Assembly (NCBI GenBank): GCA_937988865.1
Contig: CALKHV010000074.1
Span: 1 to 29,967, forward strand
Length of the DNA: 29,967 bases
Source: an uncultured Propionibacteriaceae bacterium
GTDB lineage: Bacteria; Actinomycetota; Actinomycetes; Propionibacteriales; Propionibacteriaceae
Direction of reading: 5' to 3'
Shown here: one piece after another, positions 1 through 8,900 of the stretch
How positions within the stretch are numbered: position 1 is the stretch's first letter
Layout of the letters: every line of letters starts with the position of its first letter
Made by a program: the position numbers and the translations under genes
The notes under the pieces: model-generated
The model's input: the letters and a program-made list of their open reading frames with translations, nothing else
Databases searched by the model: none
Told to the model about the DNA's origin: nothing

Positions 1-2633
1 GTGCGTTCTTCGCCCTGCCCGCGGAGAACTTCTCCACGAGCACCGGGCAGCACACGAATGCCGTGTACGGGTTCACGTCGATGCTCATCAACGTGCTGCG
101 CGACGAGGCACCCACGCACGTCGGGGTGGCCTTCGACGTCTCCCGCAGGACGTTCCGCGCAGCCGAGTACCCGGAGTACAAGGCGGGGCGCTCGGCGACC
201 CCGACCGAGTTCTCGGGGCAGATCCCGCTGCTGCACGAGGTGCTCGACGCGCTGCGCATCAAGCACGTCGGCATCGAGGGGTACGAGGCCGACGACGTCA
301 TCGCCACGCTGACTCACCGGGCGGTGGAGCAGGGCCATGAGGTCGTCATCTGCACGGGTGACCGTGATGCGTTCCAGCTGGTCTCCGACAAGGTCACCCT
401 GCTCTATCCGGTGCGGGGGGTGTCCGAGGTGTGGCGGATGGATCCGGCCGCCGTCACCGAGAAGTACCTCGTGCCCCCTGAGCGCTACAGCGACCTCGCG
501 GCGCTGGTCGGCGAGTCCAGCGACAACCTGCCGGGTGTCCCGGGGGTCGGGCCGAAGACCGCGGCCAAGTGGCTCGGACAGTACGGCGACCTCGCCGGCA
601 TCGTCGCCCACGTCGACGAGATCAAGGGCAAGGCCGGCGAGAACCTGCGGGCGCACCTCGACGGGGTGCTGCGCAACCGCCGGCTCAACAAGCTCGTCGA
701 CGACCTCGACCTGCCGCTCGGCATCGACGACCTCCAGCGCGCGTCGTGGGACCGCGAGGAGGTGCACCGGGTCTTCGACGGTCTGGAGTTCCGCGTCCTG
801 CGTGACCGCCTCTTCGCCACCTTCGACGTCGAGGCCGACGAGGTAGAGGGCGGCTTCGAGCTCGAGGGCGAGGTCGTGCACGCGGACGGGCTCGCGCTGC
901 GCTTCGGCGAGGGTGCCCACGGGCGCCAGGTGCCCCACGGCGTCGTCGTCACCGGCCACTACCGCAGCGGTTCGGGGGATGCCGGTGCCGTCGCCTTCGC
1001 GGGTGCCGACGGCGTCACCGGGTACGTCGACCTCACCACCCTCACGTCGGAGCAGGACGAGGCCCTGGCGTCGTGGCTCGCCGACCCGTCGGCTCCCAAG
1101 GTGCTGCACGACGCCAAGGAGCAGCTCCAGGCGTTGTCGACGCGGGGTCTGACCCTGGCCGGCATCACCTCGGACACCGCACTGGCGGCGTACCTCGTGC
1201 GCCCGGACCAGCGCTCGTACGACCTCGAGGACCTCGTCGTGCGCCACCTCGGCCGAGAGCTGAAGGCGCAGGAGGCCGCCGGCGAGCAGGGCATGCTCGA
1301 CTTCGCGCCCGACGACGACACCTCCGAACGCGAGGCCATGGTTCGCGCCCGCGCGGTGCTCGAGCTCTCCGAGGTGCTGGGGGAGCGGCTCGAGGAGACT
1401 GGTGGCACCGACCTGCTGCGCGACCTCGAGCTGCCCCTCGTCGACATCCTGGCGCGCATGGAGCGCACCGGCATCGCCGTCGACGAGGACGCGCTCACCG
1501 CCCTGGAGGCCGACTTCGCGGCGAAGATGCGCCAGGCCCAGCTCGACGCGTACGAGGCCATCGGGCGGTCCGACGTCAACCTCGGCAGCCCCAAGCAGCT
1601 GCAGGAGGTGCTCTTCGACCAGCTCGGCATGCCGAAGACCAAGCGCACCAAGACCGGCTACACCACGGATGCCGACGCGCTCGCCGACCTCTTCGCCAAG
1701 ACCGAGCACCCGTTCCTCGAGGCGCTGCTGCGCCACCGAGACACCAGCCGCCTGCGGGTCACCGTCGAGGGGCTCATCAAGTCGGTGGCGCCCGACCGGC
1801 GCATCCACACGACCTACATCCAGACCATCGCGGCCACCGGGCGGCTCAGCTCGACCGACCCGAACCTGCAGAACGTGCCGATCCGCACCGAGGAGGGGCG
1901 CCGCATCCGGGACGTCTTCGTCGTCGGCGAGGGGTACGAGTCGCTGATGTCGGCCGACTACAGCCAGATCGAGATGCGGATCATGGCGCACCTCTCGGGT
2001 GACGAAGGGCTCATCGAGGCCTTCCGCACCGGTGAGGACCTCCACCGGTTCGTGGGCGCCCGGGTGTTCGGGGTCGAGCCGCAGGATGTCACCGCCGCCA
2101 TGCGCAGCAAGGTCAAGGCGATGAGCTACGGCCTGGCCTACGGGTTGTCGGCCTTCGGGTTGTCCAAGCAGCTGAACATCTCCACGGGTGAGGCGCAGGG
2201 CCTCATGGACGAGTACTTCTCCCGGTTCGGCGGGGTGCGCGACTACCTGCGCGAGGTCGTCGTCGAGGCCCGCGCGACCGGCTACACCGCGACGATGCTC
2301 GGTCGGCGCCGCTACCTGCCCGACCTGGTCAGCGACAACCGCCAACGCCGCGAGGGTGCCGAGCGGATGGCGCTCAACGCGCCGATCCAGGGGTCGGCCG
2401 CCGACATCATCAAGCTCGCGATGAAGGGGGTGGATGCCGCGCTGCGCACCGAGGGGATGGAATCACGCATCCTGCTCCAGGTGCATGACGAGCTCGTGCT
2501 CGAGGTGGCGCCGGGGGAGCGCGAGGCCCTGGAGGTACTCGTGCGCCGCGAGATGGGTGCGGCCGTGCAGATGGACGTGCCGCTCGACGTCAGCGTGGGG
2601 GTCGGCCGCTCCTGGCACGACGCCGCTCACTGA
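1..2633 (+). CDS. polA: DNA polymerase I (5'-truncated by window edge)
   Basis: Replicative gap-filling and repair polymerase that removes RNA primers and fills excision-repair gaps in the cytoplasm. The reading frame is open from base 3, and the residues before the first available GTG (AFFALPAENFSTSTGQHTNA) are typical family-A N-terminal sequence, so the true start lies upstream. Domains in order: 5'-3' exonuclease (about nt 1-850, with the acidic stretch GYEADDVIATL and a helix-hairpin-helix near GVPGVGPKTAAKWL), a degenerate 3'-5' exonuclease region (about nt 900-1400) lacking the DxE proofreading motif, and the polymerase domain. Polymerase motif A is SADYSQIEMRI (nt ~1948), the O-helix is KAMSYGLAYGLSAFGLSKQL (nt ~2115) and motif C is LLQVHDELVLEV (nt ~2467). 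The residue equivalent to E. coli Phe762 is Tyr (codon 2127-2129). Family assignment is secure; loss of proofreading is inferred from the missing acidic residues. Confidence 0.98.
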   Translation, partial: AFFALPAENFSTSTGQHTNAVYGFTSMLINVLRDEAPTHVGVAFDVSRRTFRAAEYPEYKAGRSATPTEFSGQIPLLHEVLDALRIKHVGIEGYEADDVIATLTHRAVEQGHEVVICTGDRDAFQLVSDKVTLLYPVRGVSEVWRMDPAAVTEKYLVPPERYSDLAALVGESSDNLPGVPGVGPKTAAKWLGQYGDLAGIVAHVDEIKGKAGENLRAHLDGVLRNRRLNKLVDDLDLPLGIDDLQRASWDREEVHRVFDGLEFRVLRDRLFATFDVEADEVEGGFELEGEVVHADGLALRFGEGAHGRQVPHGVVVTGHYRSGSGDAGAVAFAGADGVTGYVDLTTLTSEQDEALASWLADPSAPKVLHDAKEQLQALSTRGLTLAGITSDTALAAYLVRPDQRSYDLEDLVVRHLGRELKAQEAAGEQGMLDFAPDDDTSEREAMVRARAVLELSEVLGERLEETGGTDLLRDLELPLVDILARMERTGIAVDEDALTALEADFAAKMRQAQLDAYEAIGRSDVNLGSPKQLQEVLFDQLGMPKTKRTKTGYTTDADALADLFAKTEHPFLEALLRHRDTSRLRVTVEGLIKSVAPDRRIHTTYIQTIAATGRLSSTDPNLQNVPIRTEEGRRIRDVFVVGEGYESLMSADYSQIEMRIMAHLSGDEGLIEAFRTGEDLHRFVGARVFGVEPQDVTAAMRSKVKAMSYGLAYGLSAFGLSKQLNISTGEAQGLMDEYFSRFGGVRDYLREVVVEARATGYTATMLGRRRYLPDLVSDNRQRREGAERMALNAPIQGSAADIIKLAMKGVDAALRTEGMESRILLQVHDELVLEVAPGEREALEVLVRREMGAAVQMDVPLDVSVGVGRSWHDAAH

Positions 2634-2669
2634 GTGACGACCCGAGCCCCCGCGGTCTGTCCTGTCTGC

Positions 2670-2675
2670 GATACT
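2670..2675 (+). promoter_or_regulatory. Putative -10 box (GATACT) for a leaderless transcript
   Basis: GATACT preceded by TGC (extended -10) ends six bases before an ATG at 2682, so the predicted transcription start falls on or next to the A of that ATG. This spacing is the usual one for actinobacterial leaderless mRNAs. No convincing -35 box was found. It would drive the short leader and the methyltransferase downstream of polA. Confidence 0.4.
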
Positions 2676-2681
2676 TCCGCA

Positions 2682-2726
2682 ATGTCCGCCCGCCCCCGCG
2701 CCGCATCCCTGGTGGACGGCCGATGA
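2682..2726 (+). CDS. Possible 14-residue leaderless leader ORF coupled to the next gene
   Basis: ATG at the predicted transcription start is followed by 14 sense codons (peptide begins MSARPRAASL) and a TGA at 2724-2726. That stop overlaps the methyltransferase ATG at 2723 as ATGA. The downstream gene has no strong ribosome-binding site, so its translation may depend on ribosomes finishing this ORF. The peptide has no recognisable family. The same arrangement occurs before the AftD gene at 21322. A 14-codon open frame can arise by chance in DNA of this composition, so the position relative to the -10 box and the ATGA overlap carry the argument. Confidence 0.35.
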   Translation: MSARPRAASLVDGR

Positions 2727-3514
2727 CGAGTGCCGCTGACTACTACCGTGGCAACGTCACCTGGGTCGGCTCACTGGATCGTCGGCTGTCGACACTGGTC
2801 GACCTGACAGCGGCCAGACAGCCGTCTCATGTCCTGGACCTCGGCTGCGGGGAGGGCGTCCTGCTGGACGCACTCGCCGCGCGGCTTCGCGCGAGCACCC
2901 AGCTGGTGGGGATGGACGTCGTCCCGCCACCAGCGGCTGCCCCGTGGCGCGGCGTGACCGGAAACATCGCCGGACACCTGCCGTTCGCCGACGACACCGT
3001 CGATGTCGTCATCGCCGGGGAGGTGCTCGAACACGTGCCGCACCCCGACCTCATGCTCTCGGAGATCCGGCGGGTGCTGACCCCCTCGGGTGCGCTGTTG
3101 CTGTCGACCCCGAACATCGTCGGGTGGGCCAACCGCGTGCTGGTCCCACTCGGCATCCAGCCCCTGTTCACCGAGACCTCCAGCGAGGTCCACCTGGGAC
3201 GGCGGTTCCGCGCGCTGGGGCAGGGCAACCAGGTTCAGGGGCACCTCAAGGTCTTCTCCCACCGGGCCCTGCTCGAGATCATGGTGCGCACCGGCTTCAC
3301 GGTCCAACAGGTGCTCGGGATGCCGGGGGAGTTTCCCAAACCCGTCGACCGGGTCGACCGGCTGTGTGCTAGGTTCCCGTCGATCGCCTCCGATCTCCTC
3401 GTCGTGGCCGTGCCGGCAGACCGTGTGCCGGACTCACCCGCGCCGCGCAGGAAGGACAGCCGTCCGCCCTCGGCAGGCACCACGAATCCTCGAACCGCGG
3501 AGCGCCATGTCTGA
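2723..3514 (+). CDS. Class I SAM-dependent methyltransferase
   Basis: Predicted cytoplasmic methyltransferase of 263 residues; substrate unknown. SAM-binding motif I is VLDLGCGEG at about residues 37-45. The acidic post-motif is followed by VVIAGEVLEHVPHPDLMLSE (about 96-115) and the methyltransferase-11 style stretch RRVLTPSGALLLSTPN. The C-terminal ~35 residues are Pro/Arg rich and probably disordered. ATG 2723 overlaps the stop of a possible leader ORF (ATGA). The 3' end overlaps the next gene by eight bases, so the two are probably co-translated. By position after polA and before envelope-glycan genes it may modify a glycan or lipid carrier, but nothing in the sequence names the acceptor. 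Confidence 0.85.
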   Translation: MTSAADYYRGNVTWVGSLDRRLSTLVDLTAARQPSHVLDLGCGEGVLLDALAARLRASTQLVGMDVVPPPAAAPWRGVTGNIAGHLPFADDTVDVVIAGEVLEHVPHPDLMLSEIRRVLTPSGALLLSTPNIVGWANRVLVPLGIQPLFTETSSEVHLGRRFRALGQGNQVQGHLKVFSHRALLEIMVRTGFTVQQVLGMPGEFPKPVDRVDRLCARFPSIASDLLVVAVPADRVPDSPAPRRKDSRPPSAGTTNPRTAERHV

Positions 3515-3875
3515 GACCGTTGACGACCAGCGCACCGTGGTGACGCTGTCGGTGGGCGCCCGCATCGGCGCCACCATCGCCCTGCTGTTGCTCATTGCTG
3601 CTGCGTACCTGCTGTGGTCGCCGATCCAGCTGTACCCCAGCGAGGGTTTCCCCATCATGTGTGGCAGCGGTGCCTCCATCCCGGGTGACGAACTGGGCAC
3701 GGCGGCGTGCGGCAAGGTCAACGAGATCCGGCAGTGGCAGGCCGGCGCCATGGGGGCCGCTGCCCTCGTCGTCGCGGCCGGGTCGGTCTACGCCTTCGGC
3801 CTGCGGCGCAACACAGAGGCCCTCATCGGCAGCACGGGATCTGCGACGGGCGACGAGGCCACGCCCGCCAACTGA
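3507..3875 (+). CDS. Small two-helix membrane protein of unknown function
   Basis: 122 residues; I do not recognise the family. ATG 3507 overlaps the methyltransferase stop at 3512-3514, so this start is chosen over longer in-frame extensions that would only re-read the methyltransferase gene. Two hydrophobic segments are visible: about residues 19-37 (IGATIALLLLIAAAYLLW) and about 74-93 (GAMGAAALVVAAGSVYAFGL). The loop between them holds two cysteines (IMCGSG and TAACGKV), which could form an extracytoplasmic disulphide. The C-terminus is Ser/Thr/Gly rich. Its stop at 3873-3875 directly abuts the stop of the convergent acyltransferase, with no base between. Overlap with the methyltransferase suggests a shared task. 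Confidence 0.75.
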   Translation: MSETVDDQRTVVTLSVGARIGATIALLLLIAAAYLLWSPIQLYPSEGFPIMCGSGASIPGDELGTAACGKVNEIRQWQAGAMGAAALVVAAGSVYAFGLRRNTEALIGSTGSATGDEATPAN

Positions 3876-5852
3876 CTATGACGCGGCGGCGATCATTGCT
3901 GGTGCGATTCGCTGCCACACCAGGGCAGCACCCTGTTCGTTCAGGTGAAGTCCGTCGTCGCGAAGGGTGATGCCGTCGACCTGCTCGGTGTACCCGTTCG
4001 TGCACACCGAGCCGAACAGGTCGATGACAGAGACCTCTGGGTGCGCTTCACCGTACGAGCGGATCGCCTCGTTGAGCCAGCCGAGCCTTTCGGGGTCGTT
4101 CGCGACCGACGTGGTCGGGTTCGTCGCGTCCGCGCTGATCTTCATGCACAGGGCCGTCGTGAGCGCGAACCCGCCGGCATGTCCTGCGACGAGGTCTCGA
4201 CGCCGATCAATCTCGTCGTACAGCCAGTCGCGGTACTCTTCGGTGCCGAACTCCACCACCTTGCCTGCCACTCGTCGGTCGTAGAGCTCGCCCAGCCCGA
4301 GCATCAGAACCACGAGGTCGGGTCGGTCGCGTGCCACCTCCTGGGTCCAACGCGGCTCCCACTCCGCACAGGCCGGGAGGTTCGGGTAAGTCTGCCCGTC
4401 CAGATGGCGTTCTGGGAGGAGTGTTCCGCACCCGAGCTGGGTGCTCCCGCTGATGGACAGCCCGTCGACTCTGTTGCCGAAGTAGTTGCGCAGGCCGTAG
4501 GACTGTGAGTCTCCCAGGAGGAAGGCCTCCACCAGCCGACCTTGGGAATCAGGAACCGGGGCGGGCCGGCTGCCGGCCACCTCACCGATCGGGGCCAGGC
4601 TGGCAGGGACGGCCGAGGGAGCGGCCCACAGCAGGGTGGCCACCAAGGCGGCCAAGGTCCCTGCGACGGCCCGGCGCCACTGCGTGGGGGTGAATCGCCG
4701 CTGGAGTCGCTGGGTGCGGATCGGTTCTTCCACCAGTCGGTACGACAGGTAGGCGAGGAGCCCGGTCACCGCAAAGCGGAGGGCCAGCAGCATGGGGCCA
4801 TCCAGGCCCGTGCGCTGGTGACCCAGGACCACGTAGACGGGCCAGTGCCAGAGGTACAGGCCATACGACACCACGCCGACCGCCACCACGGGGCGTAGGG
4901 AGAGCATCCTGGCCAGTGGTGATCCGGGCACCTGCGACACCGACGCGATGAGCACTGCCGCCAACACGGCGGCGAGGGTGAATCCACCCAGGTACATCCA
5001 AGCTGCCAGTTCGCGGGACCACCCGAACATCGCCACCAGCCCTCCGAGGGCCAGCCACCCCCACAATCCCGGTCCCGGAAGCCGAAACAGGCGCCCGTGG
5101 ATCCGGGTGAACAAGGGCATGGCCGGCGAGTGGAGGGACCGGGTCAGGGCGAGTGCGACACCGATGAGGAGCGCCTGGGCCCGGGTGTCGCTGCCGTAGT
5201 ACACACGGGACGGGTCGGTGAGTGGCTCGTAGAGGACTGCCATCAGGACGGCCGATCCGATGGCACCGATCAGGACGAGCGCCCGGACCCCTTGCAGGCT
5301 CATCCGAAGGCGACCGAGCAACACCACCAGCAGCAGCGGGAAGGCGAGGTAGAACTGCTCCTCGATCGCCAGTGACCACGTGTGTCGGAGCGGCGAGGGC
5401 TCGATGAACTGGGCGAAGTACGACTGGTCGCTCACCATGAACCACCAGTTGGACACGTAGGCCAAGGTGGCCAAGGCATCACCTCTCAGCAGGGGCTGCT
5501 GCTGAGAGGTCACGAAGAAGAAGCCAGCCACCGCCACGAGGACCAGGATCATGGCGGGCAGAAGTCGGCGGGCCCTGCGCAGCCAGAAGGCGATGACGTC
5601 GACCCGACCGGTCCGACGCCACTCCTTGACGAGGAGGGAGGTGATCAGGAACCCGGAGAGGACGAAGAAGACGTCGACTCCGAGGAATCCACCTGCCGCC
5701 CACGACACGCCGCCGTGGTAGAGCATCACGGCGATGACGGCAACCGCGCGAAGACCGTCGAGGGCTGGTCGGTAGCCGAGATGGGCCCCGCGTCCCGCGG
5801 ACCCTCGTGTGAGTTGCGGCGCGAGGGCGTCGGGGCGCGCTGTCACGAACAT
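3876..5852 (-). CDS. Acyltransferase-3 / SGNH-hydrolase fusion (OafA-like O-acyltransferase)
   Basis: 658-residue membrane O-acyltransferase expected to move an acyl group (often acetyl) onto an extracytoplasmic glycan. The N-terminal acyltransferase-3 domain (about residues 28-385) begins RPALDGLRAVAVIAVMLYHG and contains FFVLSGFLITSLL and a run of about ten hydrophobic helices. The C-terminal SGNH domain (about 440-658) has the GDSQS nucleophile motif (about 447-451) and the DGLHL block near residue 632 carrying the DxxH pair. This two-domain plan is known from OafA/OatA-type enzymes that acetylate surface polysaccharide or peptidoglycan. GGAGG lies directly before ATG 5852 and suits GTG at 5846 better by spacing, so the start could be two codons later. 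It diverges from the AftD-like gene at 5919. Confidence 0.92.
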   Translation of the reverse strand: MFVTARPDALAPQLTRGSAGRGAHLGYRPALDGLRAVAVIAVMLYHGGVSWAAGGFLGVDVFFVLSGFLITSLLVKEWRRTGRVDVIAFWLRRARRLLPAMILVLVAVAGFFFVTSQQQPLLRGDALATLAYVSNWWFMVSDQSYFAQFIEPSPLRHTWSLAIEEQFYLAFPLLLVVLLGRLRMSLQGVRALVLIGAIGSAVLMAVLYEPLTDPSRVYYGSDTRAQALLIGVALALTRSLHSPAMPLFTRIHGRLFRLPGPGLWGWLALGGLVAMFGWSRELAAWMYLGGFTLAAVLAAVLIASVSQVPGSPLARMLSLRPVVAVGVVSYGLYLWHWPVYVVLGHQRTGLDGPMLLALRFAVTGLLAYLSYRLVEEPIRTQRLQRRFTPTQWRRAVAGTLAALVATLLWAAPSAVPASLAPIGEVAGSRPAPVPDSQGRLVEAFLLGDSQSYGLRNYFGNRVDGLSISGSTQLGCGTLLPERHLDGQTYPNLPACAEWEPRWTQEVARDRPDLVVLMLGLGELYDRRVAGKVVEFGTEEYRDWLYDEIDRRRDLVAGHAGGFALTTALCMKISADATNPTTSVANDPERLGWLNEAIRSYGEAHPEVSVIDLFGSVCTNGYTEQVDGITLRDDGLHLNEQGAALVWQRIAPAMIAAAS

Positions 5853-5918
5853 CCTCCGCGTCTCCGGTCAAGGGGTGCGGCACAATGATGCGTCACGACT
5901 GCACGGGAAGGCTGGCTG

Positions 5919-8900
5919 GTGCTGAGGCGTTTTGGCGTGCCCGTGGTGCTCGCAACCATCTTGCTGCTCGTTCTCCTGCTCAACAAGGCCGGCGTGCTGG
6001 CTCCGGACATCAAGCCTGAAATCTACATGGAGCCCTGGCGCGAGGCGGAAGCCCTCAGCCGAGGGTGGCGGGAGAGCCCCAAGCTCGGGGAGCCGAACTT
6101 CAACGTCGGGCTGTTCCCGGTGGCGGCCCTGGTCGGCGTCATCCAGGAGTTCGGCGTGGGAGCAGACCTCTCCATGCGCCTGCTCCGCTTCGCTCTGCTC
6201 CTGCTCGGCGGATGGGGTGCGAGCCGGTTGTACGCCACGGTGGCCGGCACCCGGGCACGTCGGGTCGGTCACATCGCCGTCGCACTCCTCTACGTGGCCA
6301 ACCCGTACATGGTGACGGCCGGAGACTTCCTCGCGATCGTCCTGCCAGCCGCGATGTTGCCGTGGATGATCCTGTTCCTGCTCAAGGCGGCAGTGTCCGG
6401 CGGCTGGCGGTACCCCGCGGCATCCGCCCTGGCGTTCGCCGCCATGAGCGGGATGAATGTGGCGGTCATCCCGCTGATCCAGCTCCTGTGTCTGCCGGCC
6501 GTCCTCTGGTTCGCCCATCACGGCCTCGGTGCCCGGTGGGGCATGGTGGTGGCCGCCACCGCGAGGTGGCTGCTGCTCGTTGTGCTCCTGTCCGCCTACT
6601 GGCTCGTGCCGTCGCTGGCCGCGCTCGGCGCGGGGAGCCATGTGACCCAGTTCAGCGAGACCCTCGAAGGGATCGCCGCACCCTCGTCGTTCGCCGAGGT
6701 GGTGCGGGGGCTCGGGCTGTGGCCGCTCTACGGACGAGACCTGGACGGCCCGTGGCAGCCGGGCTTCACCTCGTACCTGGACAACCCGTTCGTCGTGGCG
6801 GCCAGCTTCCTGGGCCCGCTGCTTCTGGTGGTCTCGGCCCGGGTGGTGCGCGGTCCCGGCCGCCGCTTCGCCCTGCTGCTGGCGATTCCCGCGGCGGTCC
6901 TCATGGTCGGTGTGCACACGGCACAGAGCCCCTCACCGTTCGGGCACGCGCTGCTCTGGGCCTTCGAGAACGTGCCCGGGGCAGCCGCCTTCCGCACGAC
7001 GAACAAGGTGGGGGCCGTGCTCATCCTGGGTGTCGCGATCCTCGGTGGGCTCGCCGCGCCGAGGATCCTGCGTCGCGTGCAGCAGGTGGCGCCTCGCCCG
7101 GTGGTCGCCTCGGTGGCGGTGCTCGGCGTGGTGCTGTCGACGTGGCCGGCGTGGTCGGGTGGTGTGTACAGCCTGCCGCTGCCGGTCCCGGGCTACTGGG
7201 AGCAGGCGGCGCGCACCCTGGACCGTGGGCCCGCCGACCAGAGGGTGTGGTTCGTCCCGGGTGTGGCCCAGCCGCAGTACTCGTGGAGCGAGGACCGTCC
7301 GGATGACCTCAACAACGCGGTCCTTGCCCGGCCGTCCTTCGTGCGCATCACCCTTCCCGAGTCCTCCCCGTACGGTGCCAGCCTGCTCGCTGCCGTCGAC
7401 ACCGGCTTGCAGGAGGGTGCGCTGGCTCCGGGAGTGCTGTCCGCGGCTGCTCGCTACCTCGGTGTGGGCGACGTGCTGGTGCGCAATGACGTCCGCTGGG
7501 ACAAGGCCGGTGGTGCTCGACCAGTGGCAGTCGCCACGGACGTGGGCTCTGACCCGGGTCTGGTCTTCCGGGGCGCCAATGGTGCCCCGGGTGAGGGACT
7601 CATGCGCACACCTGGCCAATCCCCGCTCGAACTCCTGCTTCCTCCCCTCCAACGGTACGAGGTGACCGACGCGCGCAGCCTCGTGCGGACGGAGAGCGTC
7701 GACGGGGTGGTGCTGGTGGACGGGGACGGGTGGTCCCTGGCGCCGATGGTCGGTACCGGTCTGCTCCAGGGGCAACCGCCGTTCCTGCTGACCGAGGCGC
7801 TCGACGCGGCCACCCTCGAGAAGGCGGTGGGCCCCACGTCGAGGGTGGTCCTCACCGACACCAATCGTCGGCGCGAGGTCGTGCCGAACCGGCTCACCGG
7901 CGCCTACGGTCCCCTGGTGGCGGCGGACACCGATCCCGGCCCGACCATCGCGCTCGGTGGTCCGGACCAGCAGACCGTCCTGCGGGTCGAGGGTGCCGAG
8001 GTCACCGCCACTCTCGTGGGTCCGCGATTCGGCGTCAACCCGAGCACCGCAGCCGAGAACGCCGTCGACGGTGACCCCACGACGGCATGGACGTTCGGCG
8101 ACTTCTCCCGCGCCGTGGGCCAGTCGATCACCGTCCGTTCCCCCCGACCCGTGTCGGTGGAGCGCATCGACGTGGACGTACCACCGACGCAGGGGCAGCG
8201 CATCGCGGCGGTGCGGGTCGAGGCGGATGACGCGTCGCAGGACATGCGCGTGCCACCTGACGGGCGGGTGCGCGTGACCTTCCCCGGCCTGGCGGCCGAG
8301 CGAGTCACCGTCACGGTCACCGAGGTCGACGGTGAGGGCGACAACCCGGTATCGATCGCCGAGATCGGCGTCCCCGACCTGCAGGCCCGACGAGTGGCGC
8401 GGCTTCCGGTGACGACGGCACGGGCGCTGGAGTCGGTCACGGGGCCGACGCGGTCCCGGCTCGCTGCCACCCCGGTCGACGTCGTCCTCACCCGGGTGTC
8501 AGGCACCGCGGCCGTGGACGACGACGAGGAGGCACGTCTGGACCGCGACATCACGCTGCCGGACTCCCGCGAGTACCGCGTGTACGGCTTGGTCCGGCAG
8601 GATCGAGGCGCACCGGATGCCGTTCTCGACGTCGTGCAGGGGGTGGCCGGGGACGTGGCCGTCACCTCGTCATCACGGGCGTTCGGTGATCCCCTCGTCC
8701 GAGGCTCCAAGGCGTTTGACGGGGACCCCGGCACCGGCTGGGTCCCGGGCAGGTCGATCGACGGCGAATGGCTCGAGGCAACCTTCCCCGAGGAGCGGAC
8801 GGTGTCGCGGGTCCTCATCGACCAACCGGCCGAGGCAGCCGCCTGGGTGTCGACGGTCGACGTGATCGTGGACGGCCGTCGTGCGGCCACTGCTGACCTG

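Noticed and set aside
63..2633. PolA starting at the GTG at 63
   Set aside because: The frame is open and protein-like back to base 3 with typical Pol I residues, so the gene is cut by the window edge and does not start at 63.
5881..5887. CACAAT/CATTGT as a shared -10 between the acyltransferase and the AftD-like gene
   Set aside because: Neither strand has the leading T of TANNNT, and no -35 was seen; too weak to list.
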